From UBA6049 sp965662345 (GTDB lineage: Bacteria > Bacteroidota > Bacteroidia > Flavobacteriales_G > Salibacteraceae), in NCBI GenBank assembly GCA_965662345.1, contig CBFIHE010000011.1, positions 1 to 64,000 of the forward strand: 64,000 nt of DNA, written 5' to 3'. The notes beneath the pieces are model-generated. The model saw only the letters and a list, made by a program, of their open reading frames with translations, did not search any database and was not told the DNA's origin. Of the stretch, positions 17,589 to 25,508 are shown piece by piece. A program made the position numbers and the translations under genes. Position 1 is the first letter of the stretch. The number at the start of each line of letters is the position of its first letter.

Positions 17589-18236
17589 ATGAGGCATTAC
17601 CTACTTCTTTTGTTGGTAGCAACTACCCTTGTTTCTCTTGTAAACGGACAGGAGCTTAAGAACGCCATATACATAGAACCAAAGGCCGTATTGGCCAAAG
17701 GGCTGGAGATTGGTTATGAGCGAGTTATTTCGCCACGGTTGCATGCCGCGGTAAATATTGCCTATTACAGAAATGGTAACTCCAAATGGGTTTATCCTGC
17801 ATCCGAACTGCACGAAAGCTATAGAGTTCAAGCAGATTTGAAGCATTTTTTCAAACAGAAGCAAGAGCAGATTATCCGTCCATATGTTTCTGTTGAATTG
17901 CTTTTTAAATCCAGTAGGTTAGATCCGCTTGGTGATTCAACTCAAATCAGAGGAACTTGGGTAGATGTTTTTGCACAAGCTGCATCTATGTCTTTCCCTT
18001 CCTATCCTTCATTACCATACAGAACGGTGCAACGTGCTTCTGCCATTGGGTGGGGACTCACCTTAGGTGCCCAATACGCAAAATTAGACCCCTTTTACTT
18101 AGATACTTCTGTTGGGTTTCTGTCTTATCACACCCTTGTAGACCCGCGTGAATTAGAACATGTTCATAAAGACTTCATCAATCCTTTTGACGGTATTCAA
18201 CCTAGCTTTAATCTGAGTTTGGGTGTTCGCTTCTAA
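17589..18236 (+). CDS. Outer-membrane-like hypothetical protein, tandem paralogue 2
   Basis: The 215-residue product has a signal peptide (cleavage near VNGQE), a predicted small beta-barrel pattern and a C-terminus ending GVRF. It shares with its upstream neighbour the opening block around IEPK..LAKGLEIGYER, a central YP.SEL region, and the closing INPF segment. It starts 9 bases after that gene stops. The two could be subunits of one barrel complex or differentiated porins. Function unknown. Confidence 0.7.
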   Translation: MRHYLLLLLVATTLVSLVNGQELKNAIYIEPKAVLAKGLEIGYERVISPRLHAAVNIAYYRNGNSKWVYPASELHESYRVQADLKHFFKQKQEQIIRPYVSVELLFKSSRLDPLGDSTQIRGTWVDVFAQAASMSFPSYPSLPYRTVQRASAIGWGLTLGAQYAKLDPFYLDTSVGFLSYHTLVDPRELEHVHKDFINPFDGIQPSFNLSLGVRF

Positions 18237-18258
18237 CGCGTTATCTTGCTCAAGATAG

Positions 18259-19470
18259 ATGCGTTTTTCTTTATTCATACGTAGCCTGGGACCTGGTTTG
18301 GTTTACGCTGGTGCAGCTGTAGGTGTTTCGCACTTGGTACAGAGTACCCGTGCAGGTGCCATGTATGGCTTAGGTCTTCTAGGCTTTGTGATTCTAGTAA
18401 ACATACTAAAATACCCCTTTTTTGAAGTAGCTCCGCGTTACACCTTAAAAACTGGAAACAACTTACTACATGGGTACCAAAGTTTAGGGAAGTTTGCACT
18501 ACACCTATTTGCATTTATTACCTTTTCTACCCTATTCATAATTGTTGCTGCTGTAACTATTGTTACCGGAGGATTAGCCGCATTTCTCTTCAGCACGTTC
18601 TCTGCATTAACTTGGAGTGTAATTCTTCTTTTAGCCTGCTCTGTCTTGCTCGTTTTAGGTAGATACTCTGGTCTAGATAAACTCATGAAGTGGTTGGTAG
18701 TTTGTCTCACCCTTTGCACACTCGTTGCTGTTCTGCTGTCTGGAATCAAAGTTCCAGAGCTTCCTACTTCCAGCTTCTCTTTTGCAGAGCCCACCGATTT
18801 ACTATTCTTCATTGCGCTTGTTGGTTGGATGCCTGCACCATTTGATATTTCTGTATGGAATAGTATGTGGATTGCTGAAAAACGAAAAGACTCCACAATC
18901 TCCAACCAAGCCATTTTAACCGACTTCCATGTAGGTTATTGGGGGACCACTCTTTTGGCTGCACTATTCTTGTTGTTAGGCGCTTTTACACTATTTGGCA
19001 CAGGGGCTGAATTACCATCATCTGCAACAGGATTTGCACAAACCTTGATTGGCATCTACACAGAAACACTTGGAACTGGCGCATTCTACCTGATTGCAGC
19101 AGCGGCATTCACCACCATGTTTAGCACCACGCTTACCGTTTTAGACGGGTTCTCAAGAGTTGCTGTTTCCCTCACCTCTCTCTCCCTAAACATGTCTACA
19201 AACTTGAATCGTCAACGCTATTGGATATTACTGATTGTTCCAGGAAGTTTAGCCATTTTATTTTATGGCATGTCATCTATGCGGCAGTTAATAGACTTTG
19301 CAACAACCGTTTCTTTTCTAACTGCTCCCATTCTAGCGGCTATGAATTTGATGGCCCTGCGCAAAGCCGATGCTTGGTGGAAGAACAAAGGGACTCCTAT
19401 CGTAGCATACCTAAGTCTTTTAATCCTTTCTCTTTTTACAATCTATTTTCTTATATCTAAATTCTTATGA
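18259..19470 (+). CDS. Nramp-related membrane transporter lacking canonical metal motifs
   Basis: The 403-residue protein has about eleven hydrophobic segments and opens with SLGPGLVYAGAAVG, the TM1 pattern of the Nramp/MntH fold (LeuT-like). In MntH the unwound TM1 carries DPGN and TM6 carries MPH, which bind Mn2+ or Fe2+. Here the corresponding positions read GVSH and MPAPFD, so the classic ligands Asp, Asn and Met-with-His are absent. The family is thus an Nramp relative of uncertain substrate; relatives with altered motifs are known to carry other ions such as Mg2+. The stop overlaps the start of the next gene by 4 bases (ATGA), so they are translationally coupled. Confidence 0.75.
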   Translation: MRFSLFIRSLGPGLVYAGAAVGVSHLVQSTRAGAMYGLGLLGFVILVNILKYPFFEVAPRYTLKTGNNLLHGYQSLGKFALHLFAFITFSTLFIIVAAVTIVTGGLAAFLFSTFSALTWSVILLLACSVLLVLGRYSGLDKLMKWLVVCLTLCTLVAVLLSGIKVPELPTSSFSFAEPTDLLFFIALVGWMPAPFDISVWNSMWIAEKRKDSTISNQAILTDFHVGYWGTTLLAALFLLLGAFTLFGTGAELPSSATGFAQTLIGIYTETLGTGAFYLIAAAAFTTMFSTTLTVLDGFSRVAVSLTSLSLNMSTNLNRQRYWILLIVPGSLAILFYGMSSMRQLIDFATTVSFLTAPILAAMNLMALRKADAWWKNKGTPIVAYLSLLILSLFTIYFLISKFL

Positions 19471-19703
19471 AAACGAATTGGGAAGAAACCAAAAACGGTT
19501 TAGAACGCACTTTTTCTTTCTCGAATTTCTCAGAAGCTTGGGGGTTTATGAACAGAGTTGCACTTTTAGCTGAGCAGCATCATCATCACCCCGATTGGAG
19601 AAACATTTACAATAAGGTATGTATTACCCTAAATTCACACGATGCAGATGGAGCAGTAACCGAGAAAGATCGAAAACTAGCCGAGGCTATTGACGCACTG
19701 TAG
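19467..19703 (+). CDS. phhB: 4a-hydroxytetrahydrobiopterin dehydratase (pterin-4a-carbinolamine dehydratase)
   Basis: The 78-residue product is short but holds the complete family signature: HHHHPDW at residues 38-44, with Tyr48 following, and TLNSHDADGAVTEKD with the third active-site His. It dehydrates 4a-hydroxytetrahydrobiopterin, recycling the pterin cofactor of aromatic amino acid hydroxylases. A fumarylacetoacetase gene later in the window fits a tyrosine/phenylalanine degradation capacity, though the hydroxylase itself is not here. The ATG overlaps the stop of the transporter gene. Confidence 0.9.
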   Translation: MKTNWEETKNGLERTFSFSNFSEAWGFMNRVALLAEQHHHHPDWRNIYNKVCITLNSHDADGAVTEKDRKLAEAIDAL

Positions 19704-19795
19704 ATTTTTTAGCTGGCTTATTTACGTTCTTAACTTAAGTCAACGAGTTTAGCTATACCACCACCATAGGTTTGCTTCATCAAATAATTCATGTG

Positions 19796-20749
19796 ATGAA
19801 AGCAGCAATTTACAGCACTTACGGAAGTCCGCAAGCGGTAACCGTACAAGACATTCCCAATCAAAAACCTGGAGAAAACGAAATTCGCATTCAGGTAAAA
19901 GCTACTAGTGTAACCTCTGGAGATGTGAGGTTAAGAGCAGCTAACCCGTTTATTATTCGATTCTTGTATGGACTCAAAAAGCCAAAAAACCAGGTTTTAG
20001 GTCATGAATATGCAGGCGTTGTTGAATCGGTTGGTTCAAGTGTAACCAAATTCACCGTTGGCGACCGAGTGGTTGGCTCAATGGGCCTAAAGTCTGGTGC
20101 ACATGCAGAGTATGTGGTAGTACCTGAAAACGGCATGATCAACCGACTTGAAGATTCTGTACCCCTCAAGGTAGCCGCCACATCTGTTATTTCTTTTCTT
20201 ACCGCAGATTACTTTTTGAATAAAACACCAACTAACGCCAAACAGATATTGATACACGGAGCATCTGGCTCCGTTGGTACTATGGCTATTCAGTTGGCAA
20301 AACTCAAAGGAATGGAAGTTACAGCTGTTTGCAGTGGTAGACACGTAAAAGCTGTGAAAGCGATTGGTGCAGATTACGTAATCGATTATTCCAAAACAGA
20401 TTTCACAAAAGTAGATGTGCAATACGATGCCATATTCAGTACTGTTGGTAAAACCACATTCCAATCTTGTTTGAACATTCTTGCCGATGACGGTTACTTT
20501 TTAGCATCTGAAGCGGTTCCTGCGGATTATATTAAAGCAGGGATTATACAAAAGCGAACAGGGAAGAAGTTCATTGCAGGAGTTTCAAAGCCTACGCAAG
20601 CCTCTTTCAATAAACTTTCTGAACTACTCAACGAAGGTAAAATTCAGTCTACTATAGATTCTGAATTTTCGCTAGACCGCATTCAAGATGCACACGCCTT
20701 GGTAGATACAGGGCACAAGTTTGGAAATGTAGCCATTACAATCGCCTAA
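19796..20749 (+). CDS. Zinc-independent MDR family NAD(P)-dependent alcohol dehydrogenase/quinone oxidoreductase
   Basis: The 317-residue protein is a medium-chain dehydrogenase/reductase: a GroES-like N-terminal domain with GHEYAGVVESVG and GDRVVG, then a Rossmann domain with IHGASGSVGTMAIQLAK (glycines at about 155-161). The paired Cys ligands of structural zinc are absent, as in quinone oxidoreductases. It should reduce an aldehyde, enone or quinone using NADPH. I start at the ATG at 19796 (MKAAIYSTYG), not the in-frame TTG at 19772. Substrate unknown. It follows the pterin dehydratase by 92 bases. Confidence 0.87.
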   Translation: MKAAIYSTYGSPQAVTVQDIPNQKPGENEIRIQVKATSVTSGDVRLRAANPFIIRFLYGLKKPKNQVLGHEYAGVVESVGSSVTKFTVGDRVVGSMGLKSGAHAEYVVVPENGMINRLEDSVPLKVAATSVISFLTADYFLNKTPTNAKQILIHGASGSVGTMAIQLAKLKGMEVTAVCSGRHVKAVKAIGADYVIDYSKTDFTKVDVQYDAIFSTVGKTTFQSCLNILADDGYFLASEAVPADYIKAGIIQKRTGKKFIAGVSKPTQASFNKLSELLNEGKIQSTIDSEFSLDRIQDAHALVDTGHKFGNVAITIA

Positions 20750-20891
20750 CTCTTCTTACTCCATTTATAAAAATCAGACTTATGAGAATTTCTTTAGATT
20801 CCTATACAAACAACAAGCGCTATTCGCAGGAATAGCTTACCTAATCATTTTCTTCACCGCCATATTCGCTAACTTCTATGTCTTAGAGGGC

Positions 20892-21500
20892 TTGTTTGGC
20901 AGAGCAGACCATCATGGATTAACAGCTGCCATACGAAACAATATAGATATGTTCCAATACGGCAATGCGGCCTTTCTCATCACAATGATTCTGGATGTGG
21001 CCTTAGCATGGCAACTCTATGTTATCACCAAAGGGGTAGACATGGAATTGTCTGCTTTCTCAAGCATGCTGCGCTTGATATACGCTGCCGTATTGGGCAT
21101 AGCTTTATTCCATCTGTCTCAAATGCTCTACTTGGCAAACACTACACTCAGTTTACATCTAGATACCTTGGATTGGGAAATCTACATCCACAAGCTGGCA
21201 TTTAGCAAAGTGTGGGTTATGGGCTTAATTCTATTTGGTATTCACCTCATGATTCATGGATTCTTACTCATCAAAGGCAAAGGTTTCTCATCTTGGGTTG
21301 GATATGGGTTATTGATAGCGGGCTCTGGCTATATAGCCGATGGCGCAGGCCAACTCATCTTAGCTAACTATGATAAATGGACCTTTATTTTAGATACATG
21401 GGTACTCGTAGGTGGAGTTACAGGAGAAATGGCTTTAATGATTTACCTGTTTTACCTAGCCTTTAGAAAAGAAGACAAAATTTTGGCTATGGCCGAGTAA
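20892..21500 (+). CDS. DUF4386-like integral membrane protein with doubtful 5' end
   Basis: The visible 202-residue part has five or six hydrophobic segments and the NIDMFQYGNAAFLI and LDVALAWQLY blocks that recall DUF4386 proteins. The start is a problem. The same frame continues upstream, without stop, through codons reading LFAGIAYLIIFFTAIFANFYVLEG, written here as LFAGIAY, IIFFTAIF and NFYVLEG, which are exactly what TM1 of this family should look like. But it contains no ATG, GTG or TTG before 20892. An ATG at 20782 is in the neighbouring frame and hits a stop after 17 codons. A one-base frameshift near 20800-20815 would join them. The gene may therefore be a recent pseudogene, use ATT at 20763, or hold a sequencing error. 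It overlaps the convergent Crp/Fnr gene by 14 bases. Confidence 0.6.
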   Translation: MFGRADHHGLTAAIRNNIDMFQYGNAAFLITMILDVALAWQLYVITKGVDMELSAFSSMLRLIYAAVLGIALFHLSQMLYLANTTLSLHLDTLDWEIYIHKLAFSKVWVMGLILFGIHLMIHGFLLIKGKGFSSWVGYGLLIAGSGYIADGAGQLILANYDKWTFILDTWVLVGGVTGEMALMIYLFYLAFRKEDKILAMAE

Positions 21501-22065
21501 TCATACGTTTTCGTATACGACTTAGAGACTCGGGTTTAATGCCCAAATAACTAGCCAACATATACTGTGGAATGCGCTGGACCAGTCCAGGGCGTTCTTT
21601 CACTAAATCTGCATAGCGTTTCTCTGGTGGAGAGGTTAACAACTTCATCATTTTCTCTTGAGCTTCACCCAAATATTTCTCCACCTCTACCCTGCAAAGC
21701 GATTCAAAAACAGGCCAACGCGCAATGAGTTCATCTTCAGACTCCTTGGTGATCACGCACATTACAGAGTCTTCTTCGCACACGATTGTTCTTGTTGTTT
21801 TACCCTCTTCTAAGAAACCTCCCATAGGATTGATCGCATCATTCTCCATGAAGAAGTCTACGGTACGTTCTACTCCATCGTCTGTAATGATGTAGGCGCG
21901 TACCAATCCTTCCATCACATAAAACGCTGTGTCGGGTATATCGCCTTCGCTTACTAATACTTCGCCTTTGGCAAATTTTTTAACGGGGATAAATTCATCT
22001 ACCATTCGAGCCTCCTCTGGAGTGAGGTTCATCTCAAATAATTCTGAGCTTTTAAGACTGTTCAT
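21487..22065 (-). CDS. Crp/Fnr family transcriptional regulator
   Basis: From the ATG at 22065 the product has 192 residues. An N-terminal cyclic-nucleotide-binding-type beta-roll is visible with EGDIPDTAFYVMEGLVRAYI and FFMENDAINPMG blocks (given here as AFYVMEGLVRAY and ENDAINPMG), followed by a long dimer helix and a C-terminal winged helix with YMLASYLGIKPESLSRIRKR as its recognition element. There are no Fnr-type cysteines. The ligand cannot be predicted. The frame runs up to 22146, but that stretch covers the rpsA terminator, and the -7 box CAAAGGTA (TACCTTTG) lies at 22083-22090, so transcription begins inside it. Genes controlled are unknown; divergent partners are absent. Confidence 0.85.
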   Translation of the reverse strand: MNSLKSSELFEMNLTPEEARMVDEFIPVKKFAKGEVLVSEGDIPDTAFYVMEGLVRAYIITDDGVERTVDFFMENDAINPMGGFLEEGKTTRTIVCEEDSVMCVITKESEDELIARWPVFESLCRVEVEKYLGEAQEKMMKLLTSPPEKRYADLVKERPGLVQRIPQYMLASYLGIKPESLSRIRKRMITRP

Positions 22066-22082
22066 GCGTCTAGGAATTTTTT

Positions 22083-22090
22083 CAAAGGTA
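22083..22090 (-). promoter_or_regulatory. -7 promoter element for the Crp/Fnr gene
   Basis: TACCTTTG on the minus strand fits TAnnTTTG and lies 18 bases before the chosen ATG. No clear -33 box is present, since this space is occupied by the rpsA terminator. Confidence 0.45.
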
Positions 22091-22102
22091 GGTTTTGAGC
22101 AT

Positions 22103-22135
22103 AAAAAAAGGCGGTGTTGTTCAACACCGCCTTTT
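22103..22135 (-). terminator. rpsA terminator
   Basis: On the minus strand GGCGGTGTTG pairs with CAACACCGCC and is followed by a run of seven T. It ends 20 bases after the rpsA stop. Confidence 0.9.
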
Positions 22136-22155
22136 ATGCTTAACAATGAAATGAA

Positions 22156-24147
22156 TTACTTCTTCTCGTCTTCTTCCATTTGCGATTTCAACGCAGACAA
22201 TGCATCGATGTCTCCTAATGTAGACTTCTCTGAGTTGTCGTTGAGTGCTTTCACAGCTTTGCTTGTTCCAGCACCACCTTTGCGACCTGCGCCACCACTA
22301 GTTCGCTTAGAACCGCTACCACCTTCGTTCATTCCTGAATCGAACATAGCACTGTGAGAAATGATGATTTTCTTACCGTCTTTATTGAATTCCAATACTT
22401 TGAAGTTCAACTTATCATCAACAGCAAGTTTACCACCATCTTCTTTCTTCGCATGGCGAGTAGGACAGAACCCTTCTACACCGTATGGTAACGAAACAAC
22501 AAATCCTTTGTCTGTTTTCTGAATAACGGTTCCTTCGTGCTCGGAGCCTTCAGTAAATACCGTTTCAAATACATCCCATGGATTTTCTTCAAGTTGCTTG
22601 TGACCTAGAGAAAGTCTACGGTTGTCTTTATCGATTTCCAATACAACCACTTCCATTTCTTCACCTGCTTTGGTGAATTCAGATGGGTGATTGATTTTCT
22701 TGCTCCAGCTCAAATCTGAGATGTGAATCAAACCATCGATACCTTCTTCTAACTCAACAAAAACTCCAAAGTTAGACAGGTTGGTAACCTTACCTTTATG
22801 CTGAGATTGTACAGGGTATTTTCCTTCGATTGAATCCCAAGGATCTGTAGTAAGTTGGCGTGTACTCAAAGACATTTTACGCTCTTCGCGATCTAATGTC
22901 ATGATTACAGCTTCTACTTCGTCTCCTACTTTGAAGAAGTCTTGAGCAGTTCTCAAGTGTTGGCTCCAGCTCATTTCTGATACGTGAATCAATCCTTCTA
23001 CACCAGGAGCAATCTCCACAAATGCACCATAGTCTGCAAGAACAACCACTTTACCTTTAACTTTATCTCCAACTTTCATGTTCTCATCCAGGTTATCCCA
23101 TGGGTGAGCTTCAAGTTGTTTCAAGCCAAGAGCGATTCGTTTTTTCTCATCATCAAAGTCAAGAATAACAACGTTCAACTTCTGATCCAATTCTACAACC
23201 TCTTCAGGATGCGATACGCGACCCCAACTCAAGTCTGTGATGTGCACCAAGCCGTCTACTCCACCAAGATCGATGAACACACCGTAAGAAGTGATATTCT
23301 TAACAGTACCTTCAAGTACTTGACCTTTTTCTAGCTTGCCCATGATATCAGCTTTCTGAGCTTCAAGCTCGGCTTCAATCAACGCTTTGTGAGAAACAAC
23401 AACGTTCTTGAATTCTTGGTTAATTTTAACCACTTTGAATTCCATGTTCTTACCAACGTACTGATCGTAATCGCGAATTGGCTTAACATCAATTTGAGAA
23501 CCAGGAAGGAATGCTTCTAAACCGAATACATCTACAATCAAACCACCTTTTGTTCTGCATTTCACAAAACCTTTAACGATTTGATCAGTTTCTTTCGCGG
23601 TATTCACATTATCCCATGCTTTCAGCATTCTCGCTTTCTTGTGAGAAAGGATCAGCTGACCGCTAGGGTCTTCAAGGCTTTCTACATATACTTCTACTGT
23701 ATCGCCAACTGATAATTCTGGATTGTAACGGAATTCAGTTGCTTGAACAATACCTTCAGACTTGTAGGAAATGTTTACTACAGCTTCTTTCTTGCTCAAT
23801 TGAACTACCTTACCATCAACAACTTCATGCTCTGCAATAGAAGTCATGGTGCTACCGTAGTCTTCTGCGAGCTTGTCCGCTTCTTCTTCGGTATATACTT
23901 CAGTTGATTTACCTAGAGCGTTCCAATCAAAATCATCCAAAGGTTTTACCTCTGTATAATCTACAGGAGTGTGCTCTTTTTTGGCTTTAGGTTCAGCCTT
24001 TTCTTCGGCTTTAGGAGTTTCAACAGTTTCTTCGGTAGCTGCTGCTTTTTCAACATCTACTTTCTCTGCTTTTGGAGCAGTTTCAGTTTTCACTTTTTCT
24101 GCTTTCTTTTCTGCTGCATCAGCAGCTTTTTTTGTTTCATCAGCCAT
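22156..24147 (-). CDS. rpsA: 30S ribosomal protein S1
   Basis: The 663-residue product has an N-terminal extension of about 75 residues rich in Ala, Lys and Glu, typical of Bacteroidota S1, and then six S1 (OB-fold) RNA-binding repeats. Each shows a version of GVFVELEEGIDGLIHISDLSW or shorter; clear repeats begin with GKVVQL, GFVKCRT, GTVKNITSYG, GKVVVLADYG, GKVTNLSNFG and GTVIQKTDKG. S1 binds mRNA 5' ends on the small subunit and helps unfold and place them. It is longer than E. coli S1 (557). A conserved-type promoter and a roughly 95-base leader precede it, and a terminator follows. Confidence 0.97.
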   Translation of the reverse strand: MADETKKAADAAEKKAEKVKTETAPKAEKVDVEKAAATEETVETPKAEEKAEPKAKKEHTPVDYTEVKPLDDFDWNALGKSTEVYTEEEADKLAEDYGSTMTSIAEHEVVDGKVVQLSKKEAVVNISYKSEGIVQATEFRYNPELSVGDTVEVYVESLEDPSGQLILSHKKARMLKAWDNVNTAKETDQIVKGFVKCRTKGGLIVDVFGLEAFLPGSQIDVKPIRDYDQYVGKNMEFKVVKINQEFKNVVVSHKALIEAELEAQKADIMGKLEKGQVLEGTVKNITSYGVFIDLGGVDGLVHITDLSWGRVSHPEEVVELDQKLNVVILDFDDEKKRIALGLKQLEAHPWDNLDENMKVGDKVKGKVVVLADYGAFVEIAPGVEGLIHVSEMSWSQHLRTAQDFFKVGDEVEAVIMTLDREERKMSLSTRQLTTDPWDSIEGKYPVQSQHKGKVTNLSNFGVFVELEEGIDGLIHISDLSWSKKINHPSEFTKAGEEMEVVVLEIDKDNRRLSLGHKQLEENPWDVFETVFTEGSEHEGTVIQKTDKGFVVSLPYGVEGFCPTRHAKKEDGGKLAVDDKLNFKVLEFNKDGKKIIISHSAMFDSGMNEGGSGSKRTSGGAGRKGGAGTSKAVKALNDNSEKSTLGDIDALSALKSQMEEDEKK

Positions 24148-24205
24148 TAGAATTGGCCCTCAAACTTGTATCGCAGTACGGGTGCCGCGAGGTGTTCTTT
24201 TGATT

Positions 24206-24225
24206 GCCGATTCCCGAACATCGGC
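24206..24225 (-). promoter_or_regulatory. Hairpin in the rpsA leader
   Basis: GCCGAT and ATCGGC form a perfect 6-bp stem with an 8-base loop in the 5' untranslated region, about 60 bases before the rpsA start. It is a candidate for the RNA element through which S1 could control its own translation. No known RNA family was recognised by eye. Confidence 0.4.
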
Positions 24226-24249
24226 CCCTACTCTTCGTGAACGGGGCTG

Positions 24250-24279
24250 CAAAAGTAAAAATTATTTGAATGTGAGCAA
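24250..24279 (-). promoter_or_regulatory. rpsA promoter
   Basis: On the minus strand TTG (24277-24279) is followed after 19 bases by TACTTTTG (24250-24257), matching the Bacteroidota -33/-7 consensus. The start of transcription should fall near 24243, giving a leader of about 95 bases. Confidence 0.65.
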
Positions 24280-24280
24280 G

Positions 24281-24799
24281 TTAGGTCACTTTTTCTATCG
24301 CCATAGTTTGACGAATGCGCATGAGCGATTCACGCAGTTCATCGTGCTTTTCTGTGCCTATTAGAATGACACCTTTGCTTTTTCTTTCAACGCGTAAAGC
24401 TTTATCTCCTGATAATGTGTACGCTTTACCTTTACCACTCCAACTTTGGCGTAAACCCCAACCCCCGAATTCACTCAGCGGACTGTACGTTACTACATCA
24501 ATGGAGTTGATCTCTTCAACTGGAATAAGCTTGTATTTTAAATGGAAAGGGAACAATCTATATTCCACGCCCGCCTTAGTGATTCGTAAAGAAAGCTTCA
24601 TGTTGTAGAGGGCAATGGTAAGAAGTGCCATGAGCGTTATTGCGATATACAAGCCTGTGTCTGGCATCGGATTATTCCCAAATGACTCTCCTTTTATAAT
24701 TTGCCTGTAAAAACCAAAGCTGAAAAGTGCAGTAACCATAGTGGTAACTATTGTTGCAACGTTAAAGCCATACTTCTTATGTTCTTCGTAGAGTACCAT
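24281..24799 (-). CDS. Conserved membrane protein with PH-like domain
   Basis: The 172-residue protein has two hydrophobic segments (about residues 12-32 and 48-66) and then a soluble domain of short strands with VEYRLFPFHLKYKLIPVEEI, followed by YSPLSEFGGWGLR and AYTLSGDKALRVE. The Gly-Gly-Trp-Gly block and alternating strands resemble bacterial pleckstrin-homology-like proteins found in Bacteroidota (possibly DUF6141). No catalytic residues are apparent. It begins 4 bases after the HAD phosphatase stops, so the two are one transcription unit. Confidence 0.7.
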   Translation of the reverse strand: MVLYEEHKKYGFNVATIVTTMVTALFSFGFYRQIIKGESFGNNPMPDTGLYIAITLMALLTIALYNMKLSLRITKAGVEYRLFPFHLKYKLIPVEEINSIDVVTYSPLSEFGGWGLRQSWSGKGKAYTLSGDKALRVERKSKGVILIGTEKHDELRESLMRIRQTMAIEKVT

Positions 24800-24803
24800 A
24801 TGA

Positions 24804-25481
24804 TTACACTAAATAAGCTTCACTAAATGCGTTCAAATCATCTACGATCGCATCTGCAATGCTAAATTGTGGATTTTCTCTCTCATGCGCATCAGGAACG
24901 GCCAAACATTTCATTTTGGCTGCTTTAGCCGCAATAACTCCGGGAAGCGAATCTTCAAGAACCAAGCAGTTTTCTGGTTTAACACCTAGCTGATTAGCCG
25001 CGGTTAAAAACACTGCAGGGTGCGGCTTACCTAAATCTTCATGTTCCGCAGAGTGAACCACATGAAAACTAGATTCTAATGCCAACCCGTGCAGTACGGC
25101 ATTAATTAAACGCAATTGCGATGAAGAGGCCACGGCTGTTTTTAAACCTTTAGACTCACAAATGGCCAAGGTTTCATATACCCCAGGCAGTGCTTTTGCA
25201 TTCAGCTTCATCTCAGCTACCATGCTATCCACAATGTGCTTTACCAAAGATTCTTTGGTTGTACCGTGCCAAGGAATTCTACTGAACCAATAATCTACTA
25301 CCTCATCAATGCGTAGGCCTTTGGTTTCCATACATTGACGTTCCGTCAATTCAACACCTACTTCTTTGAAACAGGCAATTTCAACTTCTCTCCAAACGGG
25401 CTCTGAATCGACTAGGAGCCCGTCCATGTCAAAAATAACCGCTTCAATCGGCACCTTAAAGAACACGTTTAAACGCTTCAA
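24804..25481 (-). CDS. HAD-superfamily phosphatase, beta-phosphoglucomutase/hexitol phosphatase-like
   Basis: The 225-residue product holds all HAD motifs: DMDGLLVDSE with nucleophile Asp18 and acid Asp20, motif II in VASSSQ, Lys in GKPHPAVF, and motif IV in VLEDSLPG. The cap domain sits between residues 25 and 90, as in subclass IA. The closest functional types are hexitol/2-deoxyglucose-6-phosphate phosphatases and beta-phosphoglucomutases. Substrate is uncertain. Cytosolic; upstream of and probably co-transcribed with the PH-like membrane protein. Confidence 0.88.
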   Translation of the reverse strand: MKRLNVFFKVPIEAVIFDMDGLLVDSEPVWREVEIACFKEVGVELTERQCMETKGLRIDEVVDYWFSRIPWHGTTKESLVKHIVDSMVAEMKLNAKALPGVYETLAICESKGLKTAVASSSQLRLINAVLHGLALESSFHVVHSAEHEDLGKPHPAVFLTAANQLGVKPENCLVLEDSLPGVIAAKAAKMKCLAVPDAHERENPQFSIADAIVDDLNAFSEAYLV

Positions 25482-25508
25482 CTACACGAAGCGACTTGGA
25501 TGATCTCA

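Noticed and set aside
23969..24364. 131-codon plus-strand frame across the rpsA start
   Set aside because: Ser/Phe/Ala-rich low-complexity mirror of the acidic Lys/Glu/Ala extension of S1; no start context.
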